NCBI GenBank assembly: GCA_964617875.1
Contig: CAZUAI010000022.1
Coordinates: 6,104-70,103, forward strand
Direction: 5' to 3'
DNA: 64,000 nt
Origin: CAZMVY01 sp964617875
GTDB taxonomy: Bacteria; Planctomycetota; Phycisphaerae; UBA1845; PWPN01
Each line of letters opens with the position of its first letter. The stretch's first letter is position 1. Shown here piece after piece: positions 25,668 through 34,855 of this stretch. The notes under the pieces are model-generated. The model did no database searches. It was not told the DNA's origin and saw only the letters and a program-made list of their open reading frames with translations. The position numbers were made by a program, and so were the translations under genes.

Positions 25668-26028
25668 AGTCCTCGGCCCGCCTTTCGATCTCGACGCCGA
25701 CGGACCGCGCAAAGCGCACGGCACCGGGCTTCTCAACGCGGACGCGGATCCGCGAGACGCCGGGCATCGCAAGGCCGATCTTCGCGATGTCGGCCGCCAG
25801 CCCCTCCACGGTCAGTCGTTGCGACGATTCGACGTGTCGGATGACCTCCTTGGCGACAGACCGATAGTTGACCGACAGCGAGAGATCGTCGGCCGCGCCC
25901 GCCGCCCGCAGGTCCGCAAACAGCGTGATGTTGATCAGGATGTCCTGCTTGTGCTCCCGCTCCCAGTCGTTCACGCCGATGATGCCCCGGACAAGCAGGT
26001 CCCGGATCTCCACGCGGTCTTCAGCCAT
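25660..26028 (-). CDS. folB: Dihydroneopterin aldolase FolB
   Basis: A 122-residue enzyme that converts dihydroneopterin to hydroxymethyl-dihydropterin and glycolaldehyde, supplying FolK. Seen: VEIRDLLVRGIIGVNDWERE with the conserved catalytic/substrate Glu, DILINITLFADL, DLSLSVNYRSVAKEVIRHVE, and LTVEGLAADIA. A normal-length single-domain tunnelling-fold protein. The start at 26028 has GGGAG 7 nt upstream. It overlaps folK, so the two consecutive pathway steps are co-translated. Confidence 0.94.
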   Translation of the reverse strand: MAEDRVEIRDLLVRGIIGVNDWEREHKQDILINITLFADLRAAGAADDLSLSVNYRSVAKEVIRHVESSQRLTVEGLAADIAKIGLAMPGVSRIRVRVEKPGAVRFARSVGVEIERRAEDFA

Positions 26029-26088
26029 CGTCTTGCTCCCGGAAGCCGCACGCGAACGGGCCGCCCGCGGCGCCCGCCGCGCGAATCG

Positions 26089-26117
26089 TTGACACCGCCG
26101 TGCCGCCGCAGGACAAT
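26089..26117 (+). promoter_or_regulatory. Promoter of the processing-protease gene
   Basis: TTGACA (26089-26094), 17-bp spacer, GACAAT (26112-26117), leaving a leader of about 100 nt before 26223. A strong sigma70-like match between divergent folB and the protease. Confidence 0.6.
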
Positions 26118-26222
26118 GCCCTGCCCACGGCCGGCCGTACAGGCCGCACTGCCGAAGCCGGCCAACCGGCCGGCAGGGGCATACCAGTATAGCCGGCCCT
26201 GACGAGGAGACGAACGGCTCTC

Positions 26223-27557
26223 ATGCCGAGACGCAATCTGGTCTGGCTCCTGGTGGTCGTCGTATTGGGCGTCGGCCTCTGGGTATACCCCAACACGATC
26301 CTGCGCCGGGACATGCTCTACCGCGAGTTCGGGCTGCTGCTCGACGTCCGCGCGCAGATCAAAAAGTACTATGTCGAGGAGGTCGCGGACAAGACGCTGC
26401 TGCGCGGCGCGATTCGGGGGATGCTCCAGGAGCTGGACCCCTTCAGCGACTACCTGGACGGCGAGGAGTACGCGCAGTTCAAGAAGCGCGCCGCGGGCCA
26501 GTTCACGGGGATCGGCGTCGAAGTGAGCATCAAGGACGGCTACCTGACGATCGTCAGCCCGATCGAGGACTCGCCGGCGTATGCCGCGGGGCTTCGGGCG
26601 GGAGATCGGATTCTCGAAATCGACGGCGAGAGCACGCTCAACCAGACGCTCGCGGAGGCGGTGATCCGGATCAGCGGCGTGGCGGGAACGAAGGTCCGGC
26701 TGAAGATCCGGCCGGCAGGATCGGAGGAACTCCGCGAGGTCTGCATCACGCGGAGCGTGGTGACGTTCCTCTCGGTGAAGGGCGTGCATCGCCGGCCGGA
26801 TGGAACGTGGGATTACTTCCTCGATCGCGACGCGGGGATCGGCTATGTGCGGATCGCGAACTTCGAGGAGAACACGCCCGAGCAACTCGACCGCGCCGTG
26901 CAGACGATGTACGGGGAGGGGCTCCGCGGGCTCATCATCGACCTGCGCGACGACCCGGGCGGCCTGCTGAAGAGCGCGGTGTCGATCTGCGACCGCTTTC
27001 TCAGCAAGGGGCGGATCGTGTCCACCAGCGGCCGGGCCTCCGAGGAGGAAATCTGGTCGGCGACGCCCGAGGGCGACTACCGGATGCACGAGCCGCTGCC
27101 CCTGGTGATCCTCGTGAACGAGGGTTCGGCCAGCGCGTCGGAAATCATGGCCGGCGCGCTGCAGGATCACGGCCTGGCCGTCCTCGTCGGGGAAAGGACC
27201 TACGGCAAGGGAAGCGTGCAGAACCTCATCGAGATGAACAAGGGCGCGAGCGCCCTCAAGCTGACGACCGCGTACTACTACCTTCCGAAGGGCCAGCGCA
27301 TCCATCAGAAGGGCGTGCAGCCGGATGTCGAGGTGAAGCTGACCCGGGAGGAGAAGCGGGAACTGTCGATGCGCGGTGCGCCCACCTCGACCCGTGCGGC
27401 GACGACCCCGGCGACAACGACGCGGGCCGCCGTCGCGGATCGGCAGCTCGAGAAAGCCGTCGAGGTCATGCGGCAGAGGATGGGCCTCTCGCCGACGACC
27501 AGCCAGGCGACGACGCGACCGACCACCCCGGTCACGAGATCGGCGGCACGGGGTTAG
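26223..27557 (+). CDS. S41 C-terminal processing protease (CtpA family)
   Basis: A 444-residue periplasmic protease. N-terminal anchor (about 6-24), an N-terminal helical domain (DKTLLRGAIRGMLQELDPFSDYLDGEEY), and a PDZ domain near 90-175 (GIGVEVSIKDGYLTIVSPIEDSPA, AGDRILEIDGEST). The S41 core has GLRGLIIDLRDDPGGLL, then VNEGSASASEIMAGALQD with the nucleophile Ser, and LVGERTYGKGSVQ with the general-base Lys. The C-terminal 80 residues are Thr/Ala-rich. CtpA-type enzymes trim C-termini of envelope proteins. The substrate here is unknown. The gene is followed after about 125 nt by tsaD. Confidence 0.94.
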   Translation: MPRRNLVWLLVVVVLGVGLWVYPNTILRRDMLYREFGLLLDVRAQIKKYYVEEVADKTLLRGAIRGMLQELDPFSDYLDGEEYAQFKKRAAGQFTGIGVEVSIKDGYLTIVSPIEDSPAYAAGLRAGDRILEIDGESTLNQTLAEAVIRISGVAGTKVRLKIRPAGSEELREVCITRSVVTFLSVKGVHRRPDGTWDYFLDRDAGIGYVRIANFEENTPEQLDRAVQTMYGEGLRGLIIDLRDDPGGLLKSAVSICDRFLSKGRIVSTSGRASEEEIWSATPEGDYRMHEPLPLVILVNEGSASASEIMAGALQDHGLAVLVGERTYGKGSVQNLIEMNKGASALKLTTAYYYLPKGQRIHQKGVQPDVEVKLTREEKRELSMRGAPTSTRAATTPATTTRAAVADRQLEKAVEVMRQRMGLSPTTSQATTRPTTPVTRSAARG

Positions 27558-27682
27558 ATCCCGGCAGGGTGTCGCGGAGCGATGCGGCAGGCCTGCGCGG
27601 CGAACAGAGGGCGCCGGCGGTTTCCCGGCGAACGCGCCGGTGGCGGCCCGGACTCCTGAGGCCGGTTTCTCGGAATTCGCTG

Positions 27683-28693
27683 ATGAGCGTGATCCTTGGC
27701 ATCGAAACGTCGTGTGACGAAACGTCCGCCGGCGTTGTGGCCGACGGCTACGACGTCCGCAGCAACGTCGTCGCGACACAGTTCGACTTGCACGCGAAGT
27801 TCGGCGGCATCGTGCCGGAAATCGCGTCGCGGGCGCACATCGAGAACCTCGACGGCGTCGTGCGCGAGGCGATGGACCGGGCCGCCGCATCGCGCGACTC
27901 GATCGACGCGATCGCCGTGACGTACACGCCGGGGCTCGTCGGGTCGCTGCTGATCGGAGTGACCGCCGCGAAAACGCTGGCCTGGGCGTGGGGCAAACCG
28001 CTCGTCGGAATCAACCACATCGAGGCCCATGCGTGCAGCGCGGCAATCGCTCTGGGACGTGCGCCCTGGCCCGCGGTGGCCCTGGTCGTCAGCGGCGGAC
28101 ACACGTCGCTCTTTCACGTGCGGGGCTTCGACCGCATCGACCGGCTCGGCGGCACGACCGACGACGCCGCCGGTGAGGCATTCGACAAGGTGGCGAGCAT
28201 CCTCGCACTCGGCTATCCCGGCGGGCCGATCATCGATCGCGTTGCGTCCGAAGGCGACCCGGGAGCGATCGCGTTCCCGCGCACGATGCTCGGGGCCGGC
28301 TCGCTGGACTTCAGTTTCAGCGGCATCAAGACGGCAGTGCTCTACCACGTGCACGGACCGGGCCGCACAAGCGGCGGGCTGGAACGCCTCACGCCGAAAG
28401 ACATCGCGAACGTCGCGGCCAGCTTCCAGGCGGCGGTGGTCGATGTGCTCGTGGCGAAGACGATGCTGGCCGTCGAGCAGACGGCCACCCGCACGGTCGT
28501 GGTCGGCGGCGGCGTGGCGGCAAACCGCCGGCTGCGAACGGAACTGGCCACGGCGTGCGAACGGGCGGGCGTGGCCCTGCACCTGACGCCGATGGCATAC
28601 TGCACGGACAACGGCGCGATGGTGGCCGCCCTGGCCTGCCACCGGCTGCAAGCGGGGCGGACGGCCGCGTTTGATCTGGAGGCGAAAGCCTGA
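27683..28693 (+). CDS. tsaD: tRNA N6-threonylcarbamoyladenosine synthase subunit TsaD
   Basis: A 336-residue Kae1/Qri7/YgjD-family protein that transfers the threonylcarbamoyl group to A37 of ANN-decoding tRNAs, with TsaB/E in bacteria. Seen: ILGIETSCDETSAGVV at the N-terminus, ASRAHIENLDGVV (the family His), VTYTPGLVGSLLIG, NHIEAHACSA (metal-binding His pair), LVVSGGHTSLF and GGGVAANRRLR. The start at 27683 (MSVILGIETSCDE) is the usual one; the ORF extends far upstream only as an antiframe of the protease. TrmO in this window would act on its product. The last codons merge into an octamer array. Confidence 0.96.
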   Translation: MSVILGIETSCDETSAGVVADGYDVRSNVVATQFDLHAKFGGIVPEIASRAHIENLDGVVREAMDRAAASRDSIDAIAVTYTPGLVGSLLIGVTAAKTLAWAWGKPLVGINHIEAHACSAAIALGRAPWPAVALVVSGGHTSLFHVRGFDRIDRLGGTTDDAAGEAFDKVASILALGYPGGPIIDRVASEGDPGAIAFPRTMLGAGSLDFSFSGIKTAVLYHVHGPGRTSGGLERLTPKDIANVAASFQAAVVDVLVAKTMLAVEQTATRTVVVGGGVAANRRLRTELATACERAGVALHLTPMAYCTDNGAMVAALACHRLQAGRTAAFDLEAKA

Positions 28694-28729
28694 CACAGTG
28701 CGAACGTGAAAAACCGGGAAGCTGACAAA
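28682..28729 (+). repeat. Six-unit octamer array over the tsaD stop
   Basis: Units GCGAAAGC, CTGACACA, GTGCGAAC, GTGAAAAA, CCGGGAAG, CTGACAAA, continuous and 8 bp each. The tsaD TGA (28691-28693) lies in the second unit. Confidence 0.6.
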
Positions 28730-28758
28730 GTGGCCCCTGCCTTTCGGAGGACGTAGAC

Positions 28759-31386
28759 GTGCGGACATGCCTTGCTCGCGGCCGGACGGTGGTCTTTGTG
28801 AGCCTCTGCCTTCTTGTGCCCGCGGGCGCCCGGGCCCGGGCGGAATCACCTGGCGGCGCAAGGCCCTGGGCCTTGGACTTCCGCTACGCGCCGCCCGACT
28901 GGCAGACGTCGATCTGCCTGCCCGATGACTGGCAGAAGACGCTGGTCGGCAAGGACGGCGCACTGCTCTACGACTACCCCGGCAGAAACGCGGGCTTCAG
29001 GACGAAGATCACCGCCGGGTTTGCCGGCCCCGGCGAATGGGTGCGGCAGGAGCTGGACTCGCCCCGCGTGCCGATCGTGCGGACCGTCAAACGCTGCGGG
29101 GCGGTCGAACTGACCGAGGAGGCGTTTGCCGTCGTGCCGGCGTCGATGCAGCATGTCACGGCCGAACCAGGCCGTTCCGCCTCCAACTTCGAACGCCTGG
29201 GCGCCAAGTCGGTCGCGCCCGGCTGGGCGGCGCCGACGGTCCCCTGTGACCCGGCGTTTCGGAACATCGCCGTTGGCTGGGGCGAGGCAATCCGCTACCG
29301 CTTCTGGGCCGGCGACGCGGCCAGGTACACCGTCGTCTTCGGCCTGTGCGAAGGCCATCATGCCCGGGCGGGTCAGCGAATCCTTGACCTCAAGCTCGAA
29401 GGCAAGACGTGCAAAACGGTGGACATGGTTGCGGAGAAGGGCCGCAACGTGCCCGCCGTGTTCGCCTTCGATACGACCGACGGGAACGGCGACGGCTGGA
29501 TCGACATCACGGTGGCCGCCGCGGCCAACTCCCGCGACGTCAACACGATCCTGAACGTGCTCTGGGTCTTCCGCGCGGGCGACGCCCCGCCGCCGGAGGA
29601 TCTGCTGACCGGGCAGGGCGCTGCAGCAGCCCTGCTCCATCTCGACTGCGCGGAGGACCGCGACCAGGCCGGGCCGGGCCGCTGCGATGTCGCGATCCTG
29701 CGCTTCCACAACACGGGCTCGGCCGAGGTAACGGCGGAGCCGACCCTGACCATCGAGAGCGAGCTGGACATCCGGCCCCATTGGCCGCAGGGGACGGTGT
29801 TGGTCGCCGGCGGTCTGGCGGTCCGCACCACCTTCGCCCCGAAGCACGTCGAGGAACGGCCCGGCCGGCTCACGCTGCACTTCGGCCCGGTGACGCTCCT
29901 CCCCGGCGGGCGATACGCCCTGGCCGTCGGCGCCATGCGCACCCGGCGAACGACGACCGTACCCGCCGACATCGGCGAAGCCGAGCGTTTTCGCGCGCAG
30001 GCCGCCGACTACTGGCAGAAGCTTGATCTGCCGTACGGGCGCATCGAGGTGCCCGACGCAGGTGTGCAGGCCCTGCTCGATTCATCCATCCGCAACATCT
30101 ACCAGGCCCGCGAAATCAAGAAGGGCCTGCCGGCGTTCCAGGTCGGGCCGACGTGTTACCGGGGCCTGTGGGTGGTGGACGGGTCGTTCCTGATGGAGGC
30201 CGTGACGTTTCTCGGGCGCTCGAACGAGGCCCGCGACGGCATCCGCTACCTGCTCAGCTTCCAGCGCGAGGACGGCGCGATCCAGATCATGGACGGCCAC
30301 TGGAAGGAAACGGGCATCGCGCTCTGGGCCGTGACGCGGCACGCACGGCTGACGGGCGACAAGGCCTGGCTCGGCGACGTCTGGCCGAAGCTCGAACGCG
30401 GCTTCGCGTTCATCCGCGCGATGCGACGGATGGCCTCGGCCGACCCGAAGGCCCTGAACGCCGGCCTGATTCCCGACGGCATGAGCGACGGCGGGCTCGG
30501 CGGCAAGTATCCCGAGTACACGAACGTCTACTGGACGATGGCGGGCATGCGTGCCGCCGTCGAGGCGGCCCGGTGGCTGGGCAGGACCGAGCAGGCACAG
30601 GACTGGCAGCGCGAGTACGACGACTTCAGCGCCGCCTTCCGTCGTGCGGCGGAACGCGACATGAAAACCGATGCCCACGGCAACCGCTGCCTGCCGATCC
30701 GCATGCGCGACGACCAGAACGTGCCGCTACAGAAGGCCCAGTGGGCGTTCCTCCACGCGGTTTTTCCCGGCAACGTGTTCTCGCCGGACGATCCGCTCGT
30801 GCGGGGCAACATGGCGATGTTGCGCGCCGTGGAGGAAGAAGGGCTCGTCCTCGACACCGGCTGGGTGGCCCGAGGCGTGTGGAACTATTTCGGCTCGTTC
30901 TACGCCCATGCGTGGCTCTGGCTGGGCGACGGCCGAAAGGCCTCCGAAACGCTGTACGCCTTCGGCAACCACGCTTCGCCGCTGCTCGCGTGGCGGGAGG
31001 AGCAGATGCCCGTCGGCAAAGGTCCGGAGAACTGCGGCGACATGCCCCACAACTGGGCCGGCGCGGAGTTCATCCGGCTTGTGCGACACCTGCTGGTGCT
31101 GGAACGCGGCGACGCGCTGCATCTCTTCGAAGGGCTGCCCAAGGCATGGGCGAAGCCCGGCGCCGGCATCCGGCTGCGCGACCTCGCCACGGAGTTCGGC
31201 CCGATCTCGCTGGAGCTGCGCGTGGCCGACGACGGCGCCTCGGCCCGCCTCAAGCTCGACCCGCCGGCGCGAAACCGGCCCGCGAAGATCATCCTGCATC
31301 TCGACGGCTGGTCCGGCGACAGGGGAACAAAGGAGTTGCCGACGACCGGCCCCGTCGAGCACGACATGAAGCTGTCGAACGGATAG
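28759..31386 (+). CDS. Secreted (alpha/alpha)6-barrel glycoside-hydrolase-like protein
   Basis: An 875-residue secreted protein. The GTG start at 28759 has GGAGG 8 nt upstream; signal peptide 1-28 (ARARAES). The N-terminal half (about 30-410) is beta-rich with no clear catalytic motif. The C-terminal half (about 420-800) looks like a six-hairpin barrel: LDSSIRNIYQAREIKKGL, YRGLWVVDGSFLMEAVTFLG, DGAIQIMDGHWKETGIALWA, GLIPDGMSDGGLGGKYPEY and NCGDMPHNWAGAEFIRLVRH. These resemble bacterial alpha-L-rhamnosidase, glucoamylase or trehalase-type barrels, but I cannot assign a GH family. Acidic residues in WVVDG and MSDGG are candidates for catalysis. Role inferred: extracellular polysaccharide degradation. 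Confidence 0.8.
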   Translation: MRTCLARGRTVVFVSLCLLVPAGARARAESPGGARPWALDFRYAPPDWQTSICLPDDWQKTLVGKDGALLYDYPGRNAGFRTKITAGFAGPGEWVRQELDSPRVPIVRTVKRCGAVELTEEAFAVVPASMQHVTAEPGRSASNFERLGAKSVAPGWAAPTVPCDPAFRNIAVGWGEAIRYRFWAGDAARYTVVFGLCEGHHARAGQRILDLKLEGKTCKTVDMVAEKGRNVPAVFAFDTTDGNGDGWIDITVAAAANSRDVNTILNVLWVFRAGDAPPPEDLLTGQGAAAALLHLDCAEDRDQAGPGRCDVAILRFHNTGSAEVTAEPTLTIESELDIRPHWPQGTVLVAGGLAVRTTFAPKHVEERPGRLTLHFGPVTLLPGGRYALAVGAMRTRRTTTVPADIGEAERFRAQAADYWQKLDLPYGRIEVPDAGVQALLDSSIRNIYQAREIKKGLPAFQVGPTCYRGLWVVDGSFLMEAVTFLGRSNEARDGIRYLLSFQREDGAIQIMDGHWKETGIALWAVTRHARLTGDKAWLGDVWPKLERGFAFIRAMRRMASADPKALNAGLIPDGMSDGGLGGKYPEYTNVYWTMAGMRAAVEAARWLGRTEQAQDWQREYDDFSAAFRRAAERDMKTDAHGNRCLPIRMRDDQNVPLQKAQWAFLHAVFPGNVFSPDDPLVRGNMAMLRAVEEEGLVLDTGWVARGVWNYFGSFYAHAWLWLGDGRKASETLYAFGNHASPLLAWREEQMPVGKGPENCGDMPHNWAGAEFIRLVRHLLVLERGDALHLFEGLPKAWAKPGAGIRLRDLATEFGPISLELRVADDGASARLKLDPPARNRPAKIILHLDGWSGDRGTKELPTTGPVEHDMKLSNG

Positions 31387-31447
31387 CGGGTGGGCGGACC
31401 TCCGCGGCCGCGGGTGCCCGTTCCCGCGGCGTCGCCCGCGCGACCCC

Positions 31448-33049
31448 CTACCGAATCTCAACCTTGCGGATGTACGCCGCCGTCGGACGCCCGGTGTAGG
31501 CGTGGGCTTCGATGCGGACGCGAACGGTGCCGCGGGCGGCTCCACCGAGCGGTACGGACTCGGTCGCCCACTTGCACCGGGTGTCTACCACCGCGTCCTT
31601 CGCGAGCGCCTCGCCCACGTACACCTTGAGCACGAACGGGCCGTCCTGCTCGTCGGAGGCCAACTCGATCCGGAGCGCCGGTTGGCCCGTGTCGGCAACG
31701 CGCAGCTCGGCCGTGATCGCCGCCGGGCTCTCCGGCGTGATCGGAAAGAGCGTCAGCAGGTTCGTCCGGCCGTAGTCCTCCGGCAGCACGCACTTCCCCG
31801 GGTCGGCCGCGCACGCGGCGACCGTCCACCGGCTGTCCCAGAGGCTCACCTCGTGCGGCACCACGGGCGTCCAGATCGCGGCCTTCTCGTCCTCCCACTG
31901 CTCCAGTGTCGGCGGAGGCTGCGGCGACTGCACGGGGATCCAGTAGGCATCCTCGGCGATGCGTCCGCCGGCGCGGCAGATGACCGCCTCGGCCACGCCC
32001 TGGCACGCCGGAACGACCGTCTCGAACGTGTAGTCGGCGTGGGAGAACTTCGCGGACGCGATCGCGCCCATGCCGCTCGTGAGCCCCGGGGCGAACGACT
32101 TGTAGCCCCTCAGGCAGCCGACGATCCCGCCGGCATTGGCGGCGGTCGTGTCGGCGTCCTGCCCGCAGCGGATGGCGATCTCGATCGTCTTGAGCAGATC
32201 GCCGCCGCCGTAGAGAAGCCCCATGACGACGTAGGCGCCGTTCAGCTTGGCGTCGATGTTGTACGCATCGCCCGGCGTGCAATCGAGGTCGTCCTGCCAC
32301 TTCGCCTCGACCTTTCGCCACGTCGCCGGCCAGTCCTTCGGGTTCTCGCGGTGCCAGCGGACGACGTCGCTGATGCAGCGGTGGTACGTCGACTCGCACG
32401 GGATGCACGCCAGTCCCGCCTCGACGACGCGAGCCGGATCCGCGCCGGGGGCGAACGCCGCGGTGTACATGCCAGCCATGACCATCCCGCCGTAAACGCC
32501 GTCGCCGTAGTTCATGATGTGGCCGAAGATATCGCACAGGCGGTTCGACTCGCGCGGCAGGTACGGACAAACGAGGCCGAGTACGTCCGCCGCCATCTGG
32601 AAGTCGATATCGTCGGCGTGGCGGTTGTATCGCGGATGACCGGACTGCGGCGGCAGGATGCCGTGGCGGATGTTCTCGCGGGCGTACTTGTTCGCGTGGT
32701 AGAGCGCATAGTCGGGCTCGGCGAAGGCGCGCCCCGCCTGCTCGTACGTGATGTCGAGTCCGTGCCGCTCGAGGGCGCGCAGAAAGCTCAACTCCGCGTA
32801 GCAATCGTCCTGATGGAGCGCCCCGGCGATGAGCGTCGGATCCCATGGCCGGATCGGCCCGAGAATCGGCCGGCCGTTCGACTGGAACTGGTACGGTTCG
32901 CCCCAGCAGACGCCGATCATCTGCCCGGCCCAGGCGCCGCGGCACCGGTCGGCGTAATCGTCCTTCGCGAGGCGAACGGTACGAACCTGCTGACAGCCCG
33001 CCCCGGCCATTATCACAAGCGATATCAGGACAAGGATTGGATATCTCAT
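31448..33049 (-). CDS. ADP-ribosylglycohydrolase-family lipoprotein
   Basis: A 533-residue protein. N-terminus MRYPILVLISLVIMAGAGCQ is a lipoprotein signal with Cys near 19. The core resembles the DraG/ADP-ribosylglycohydrolase family: YADRCRGAWAGQMIGVCWGEPYQ at the entry, DDCYAELSFLRALERHG for the first Asp pair, NRHADDIDFQMAADV, and CGQDADTTAANAGGIVGCLRG with the late DxDT motif that binds metal. A C-terminal beta-rich domain of about 150 residues follows (WTPVVPHEVSLWDSRW, LRIELASDEQDGPFVLKVYV). Many secreted planctomycete relatives probably act on glycans or unknown N-glycosides; that is inference. The start at 33049 lacks a clear Shine-Dalgarno but gives a good signal. The 417-bp gap 33050-33466 holds the regulatory element at 33327 and nothing else recognisable. 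Confidence 0.85.
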   Translation of the reverse strand: MRYPILVLISLVIMAGAGCQQVRTVRLAKDDYADRCRGAWAGQMIGVCWGEPYQFQSNGRPILGPIRPWDPTLIAGALHQDDCYAELSFLRALERHGLDITYEQAGRAFAEPDYALYHANKYARENIRHGILPPQSGHPRYNRHADDIDFQMAADVLGLVCPYLPRESNRLCDIFGHIMNYGDGVYGGMVMAGMYTAAFAPGADPARVVEAGLACIPCESTYHRCISDVVRWHRENPKDWPATWRKVEAKWQDDLDCTPGDAYNIDAKLNGAYVVMGLLYGGGDLLKTIEIAIRCGQDADTTAANAGGIVGCLRGYKSFAPGLTSGMGAIASAKFSHADYTFETVVPACQGVAEAVICRAGGRIAEDAYWIPVQSPQPPPTLEQWEDEKAAIWTPVVPHEVSLWDSRWTVAACAADPGKCVLPEDYGRTNLLTLFPITPESPAAITAELRVADTGQPALRIELASDEQDGPFVLKVYVGEALAKDAVVDTRCKWATESVPLGGAARGTVRVRIEAHAYTGRPTAAYIRKVEIR

Positions 33050-33326
33050 GGCGGAGCATCGTACACGTCCGCCGGGATTCTCGCCACACAACATGCAGAA
33101 CCGCCGTACGGCCCGCGTACGGGTCTGCCCATTCTCTCTGGCGAGCGCGAAGAGCCCATCCCAAAACTTGTCCGGATGGGCAACTTGCGGCGAAAAGCCG
33201 TCTGCGCCGCAGGGTTTCGGGATCGGTTCGAAGAAAGTGGCGACACGGCAGGGCGACACGCCGCCGCCCCTCCGGGGCCAAGGGTCACGATTCGTTTCTC
33301 ATCGGAGCATTCCATTCACAATCATG

Positions 33327-33416
33327 TTCCTGGCTCTCGCCGGAATCGCCGGGCAGCCCCCCGCGCATCGCGTGCTCGTCTTGGATCGTGCAGTGCCGTA
33401 CCGCCGGGAGTACAAT
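33327..33416 (+). promoter_or_regulatory. Duplicated upstream element (copy A) and -10 box
   Basis: A 29-bp block (33327-33355, core GCCGGAATCGCCGGGCA) followed after exactly 55 nt by TACAAT (33411-33416), which is 50 nt before the GTG at 33467. The same block (27 of 29 bases) with the same two spacings precedes the gene at 36401. No good -35 is seen here, so an activator may be needed. Confidence 0.55.
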
Positions 33417-33466
33417 GTCTCTCACCGAAATCCTTCGCAGGGAATTGCCTTGTGGAGTGAGTGACC

Positions 33467-34843
33467 GTGCGGTCAACGATTCAGCGTATCACGCGGCGAC
33501 GCTTTCTGAAGGCTGGTGCCGCCGGGGCGATCTCGCTCGTCGGCGGCGCCGTGGCACGGTCTGCTCGCGGTGCTTCGGCGCCCGCGAGCCGGACCACCGG
33601 CGCCCGGTGCCGCATCCGCCCGGATCTCCTTGACAAGACGACCCCCGCGGGTGTCGAAGTCATTCAGATCACGACCGACCCCGAACTCGGCGGCTCGCAC
33701 ATCTACATGGAGGCGCAGATCTTCACGGCCGACTCGCGCCATTTCGTCCTCCAATGCTCCGGCCACGCCCACGGCAGCGACCGGAAAGATCCCCGGCACC
33801 GGTTCCTCCGGTGCGACATCGACGACGGGTTCTCGCTCCACCCCCTGACCGACGAACCCGGCGCCGTCGGACCGTCGGTATCGCCCGACGGAAAGCACCT
33901 CTACTACTTCGTCGAGGAGACCAAGCGCCAGGGTGGGCGAATCCATCTCAAGCGCGTCGGGCTGGACGGCACGGGGCGCGAGACGCTGATCGTCCTGGAC
34001 GCCCCGTTGCCCGGAACACCGTTTCGCCCCCGCCGCCTCTACCCGCTGTCCACCATCTCGTCGGACGGCAGGCGGCTGGCCACGTCCGCATTCCTCGGCG
34101 ACGGCAAGATTAATCCGCCGCCGTTCGGGCTGTTGGTGTTCGACCTCGACCGCCCGGCTGTCCGGCTGGTCATTCACGGCGACACCTGGAGCAACATGCA
34201 CCCGCAGTTCTGCCGCGCCCGCGATGCCGGACTCGCGAGAGACATTCTCATCCAGGAAAACCACGGAAGCCAAACCGACGCCAACGGCGAGAGGCAGAAA
34301 AAGGTCGGCGGCGACGGGGCCGACATCCACGTGATCCGTGACGACGGGACGAACCTGCGCGATATGCCGTGGGGGCGAGACGGCCACGAGTTCTGCCAGG
34401 GCCACCAGTGCTGGCGCGGACGGACGGGCTGGGCGATCACCAGCACGGTTGTCCCCCAGGCGGCGACGGCCGAACTCATCGAAAGCCTGCCCGTGCCCCA
34501 CGTCGGACACGTCGGCCTGAAGGCCCCCGGCGGGGTGCGGAACAAGATCAGCCGCGGCTTCCCGAATCCACGCTTCTACCACTTCGCCACGGACGCCGAA
34601 GGCACGCGGCTGGTGTCGGACCACGACCCGTTCGGCCCCGAGGCCCGGATCTGCACGGCCCGGTTGGGCAAGCCCGGCGTTGATGCACTCAGCGAATTCG
34701 TCTGCCTGGCGCGGCCCCGGCCCTCGGGCCGGAAAACCGCACACATGCACCCGTTTCTGTCGCCGGACGGGCGGATGGCCTTCTTCAACTCCGACGAATC
34801 GGGCACGCTCCAGGCATACGCCGTCCGCGGGTTTGTCGCGTAG
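33467..34843 (+). CDS. Tat-exported beta-propeller protein (oligogalacturonide-lyase/TolB-like)
   Basis: A protein of about 458 residues with a twin-arginine signal (ITRRRFLKAGAAGAISLVGG). The mature part has repeating propeller-blade segments such as FTADSRHFVLQCSG, GPSVSPDGKHLYYFVEE, STISSDGRRLATSAF and HPFLSPDGRMAFFNSDESG. These fit a WD40/TolB-type fold like that of PL22 oligogalacturonide lyases. His-rich motifs NMHPQFCR and GHEFCQGHQCW could bind metal. Lyase activity is only a suggestion. Start at GTG 33467: GGAG is 9 nt upstream and the 50-nt spacing to the -10 box equals that of the paralogous promoter. A GTG at 33461 is the alternative. Confidence 0.82.
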   Translation: MRSTIQRITRRRFLKAGAAGAISLVGGAVARSARGASAPASRTTGARCRIRPDLLDKTTPAGVEVIQITTDPELGGSHIYMEAQIFTADSRHFVLQCSGHAHGSDRKDPRHRFLRCDIDDGFSLHPLTDEPGAVGPSVSPDGKHLYYFVEETKRQGGRIHLKRVGLDGTGRETLIVLDAPLPGTPFRPRRLYPLSTISSDGRRLATSAFLGDGKINPPPFGLLVFDLDRPAVRLVIHGDTWSNMHPQFCRARDAGLARDILIQENHGSQTDANGERQKKVGGDGADIHVIRDDGTNLRDMPWGRDGHEFCQGHQCWRGRTGWAITSTVVPQAATAELIESLPVPHVGHVGLKAPGGVRNKISRGFPNPRFYHFATDAEGTRLVSDHDPFGPEARICTARLGKPGVDALSEFVCLARPRPSGRKTAHMHPFLSPDGRMAFFNSDESGTLQAYAVRGFVA

Positions 34844-34855
34844 CTCCCCCGGCCG

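Noticed and set aside
33381..33416. TTGGAT as -35 for the TACAAT box of the beta-propeller gene
   Set aside because: The spacing is 24 bp, too long for sigma70-type promoters.
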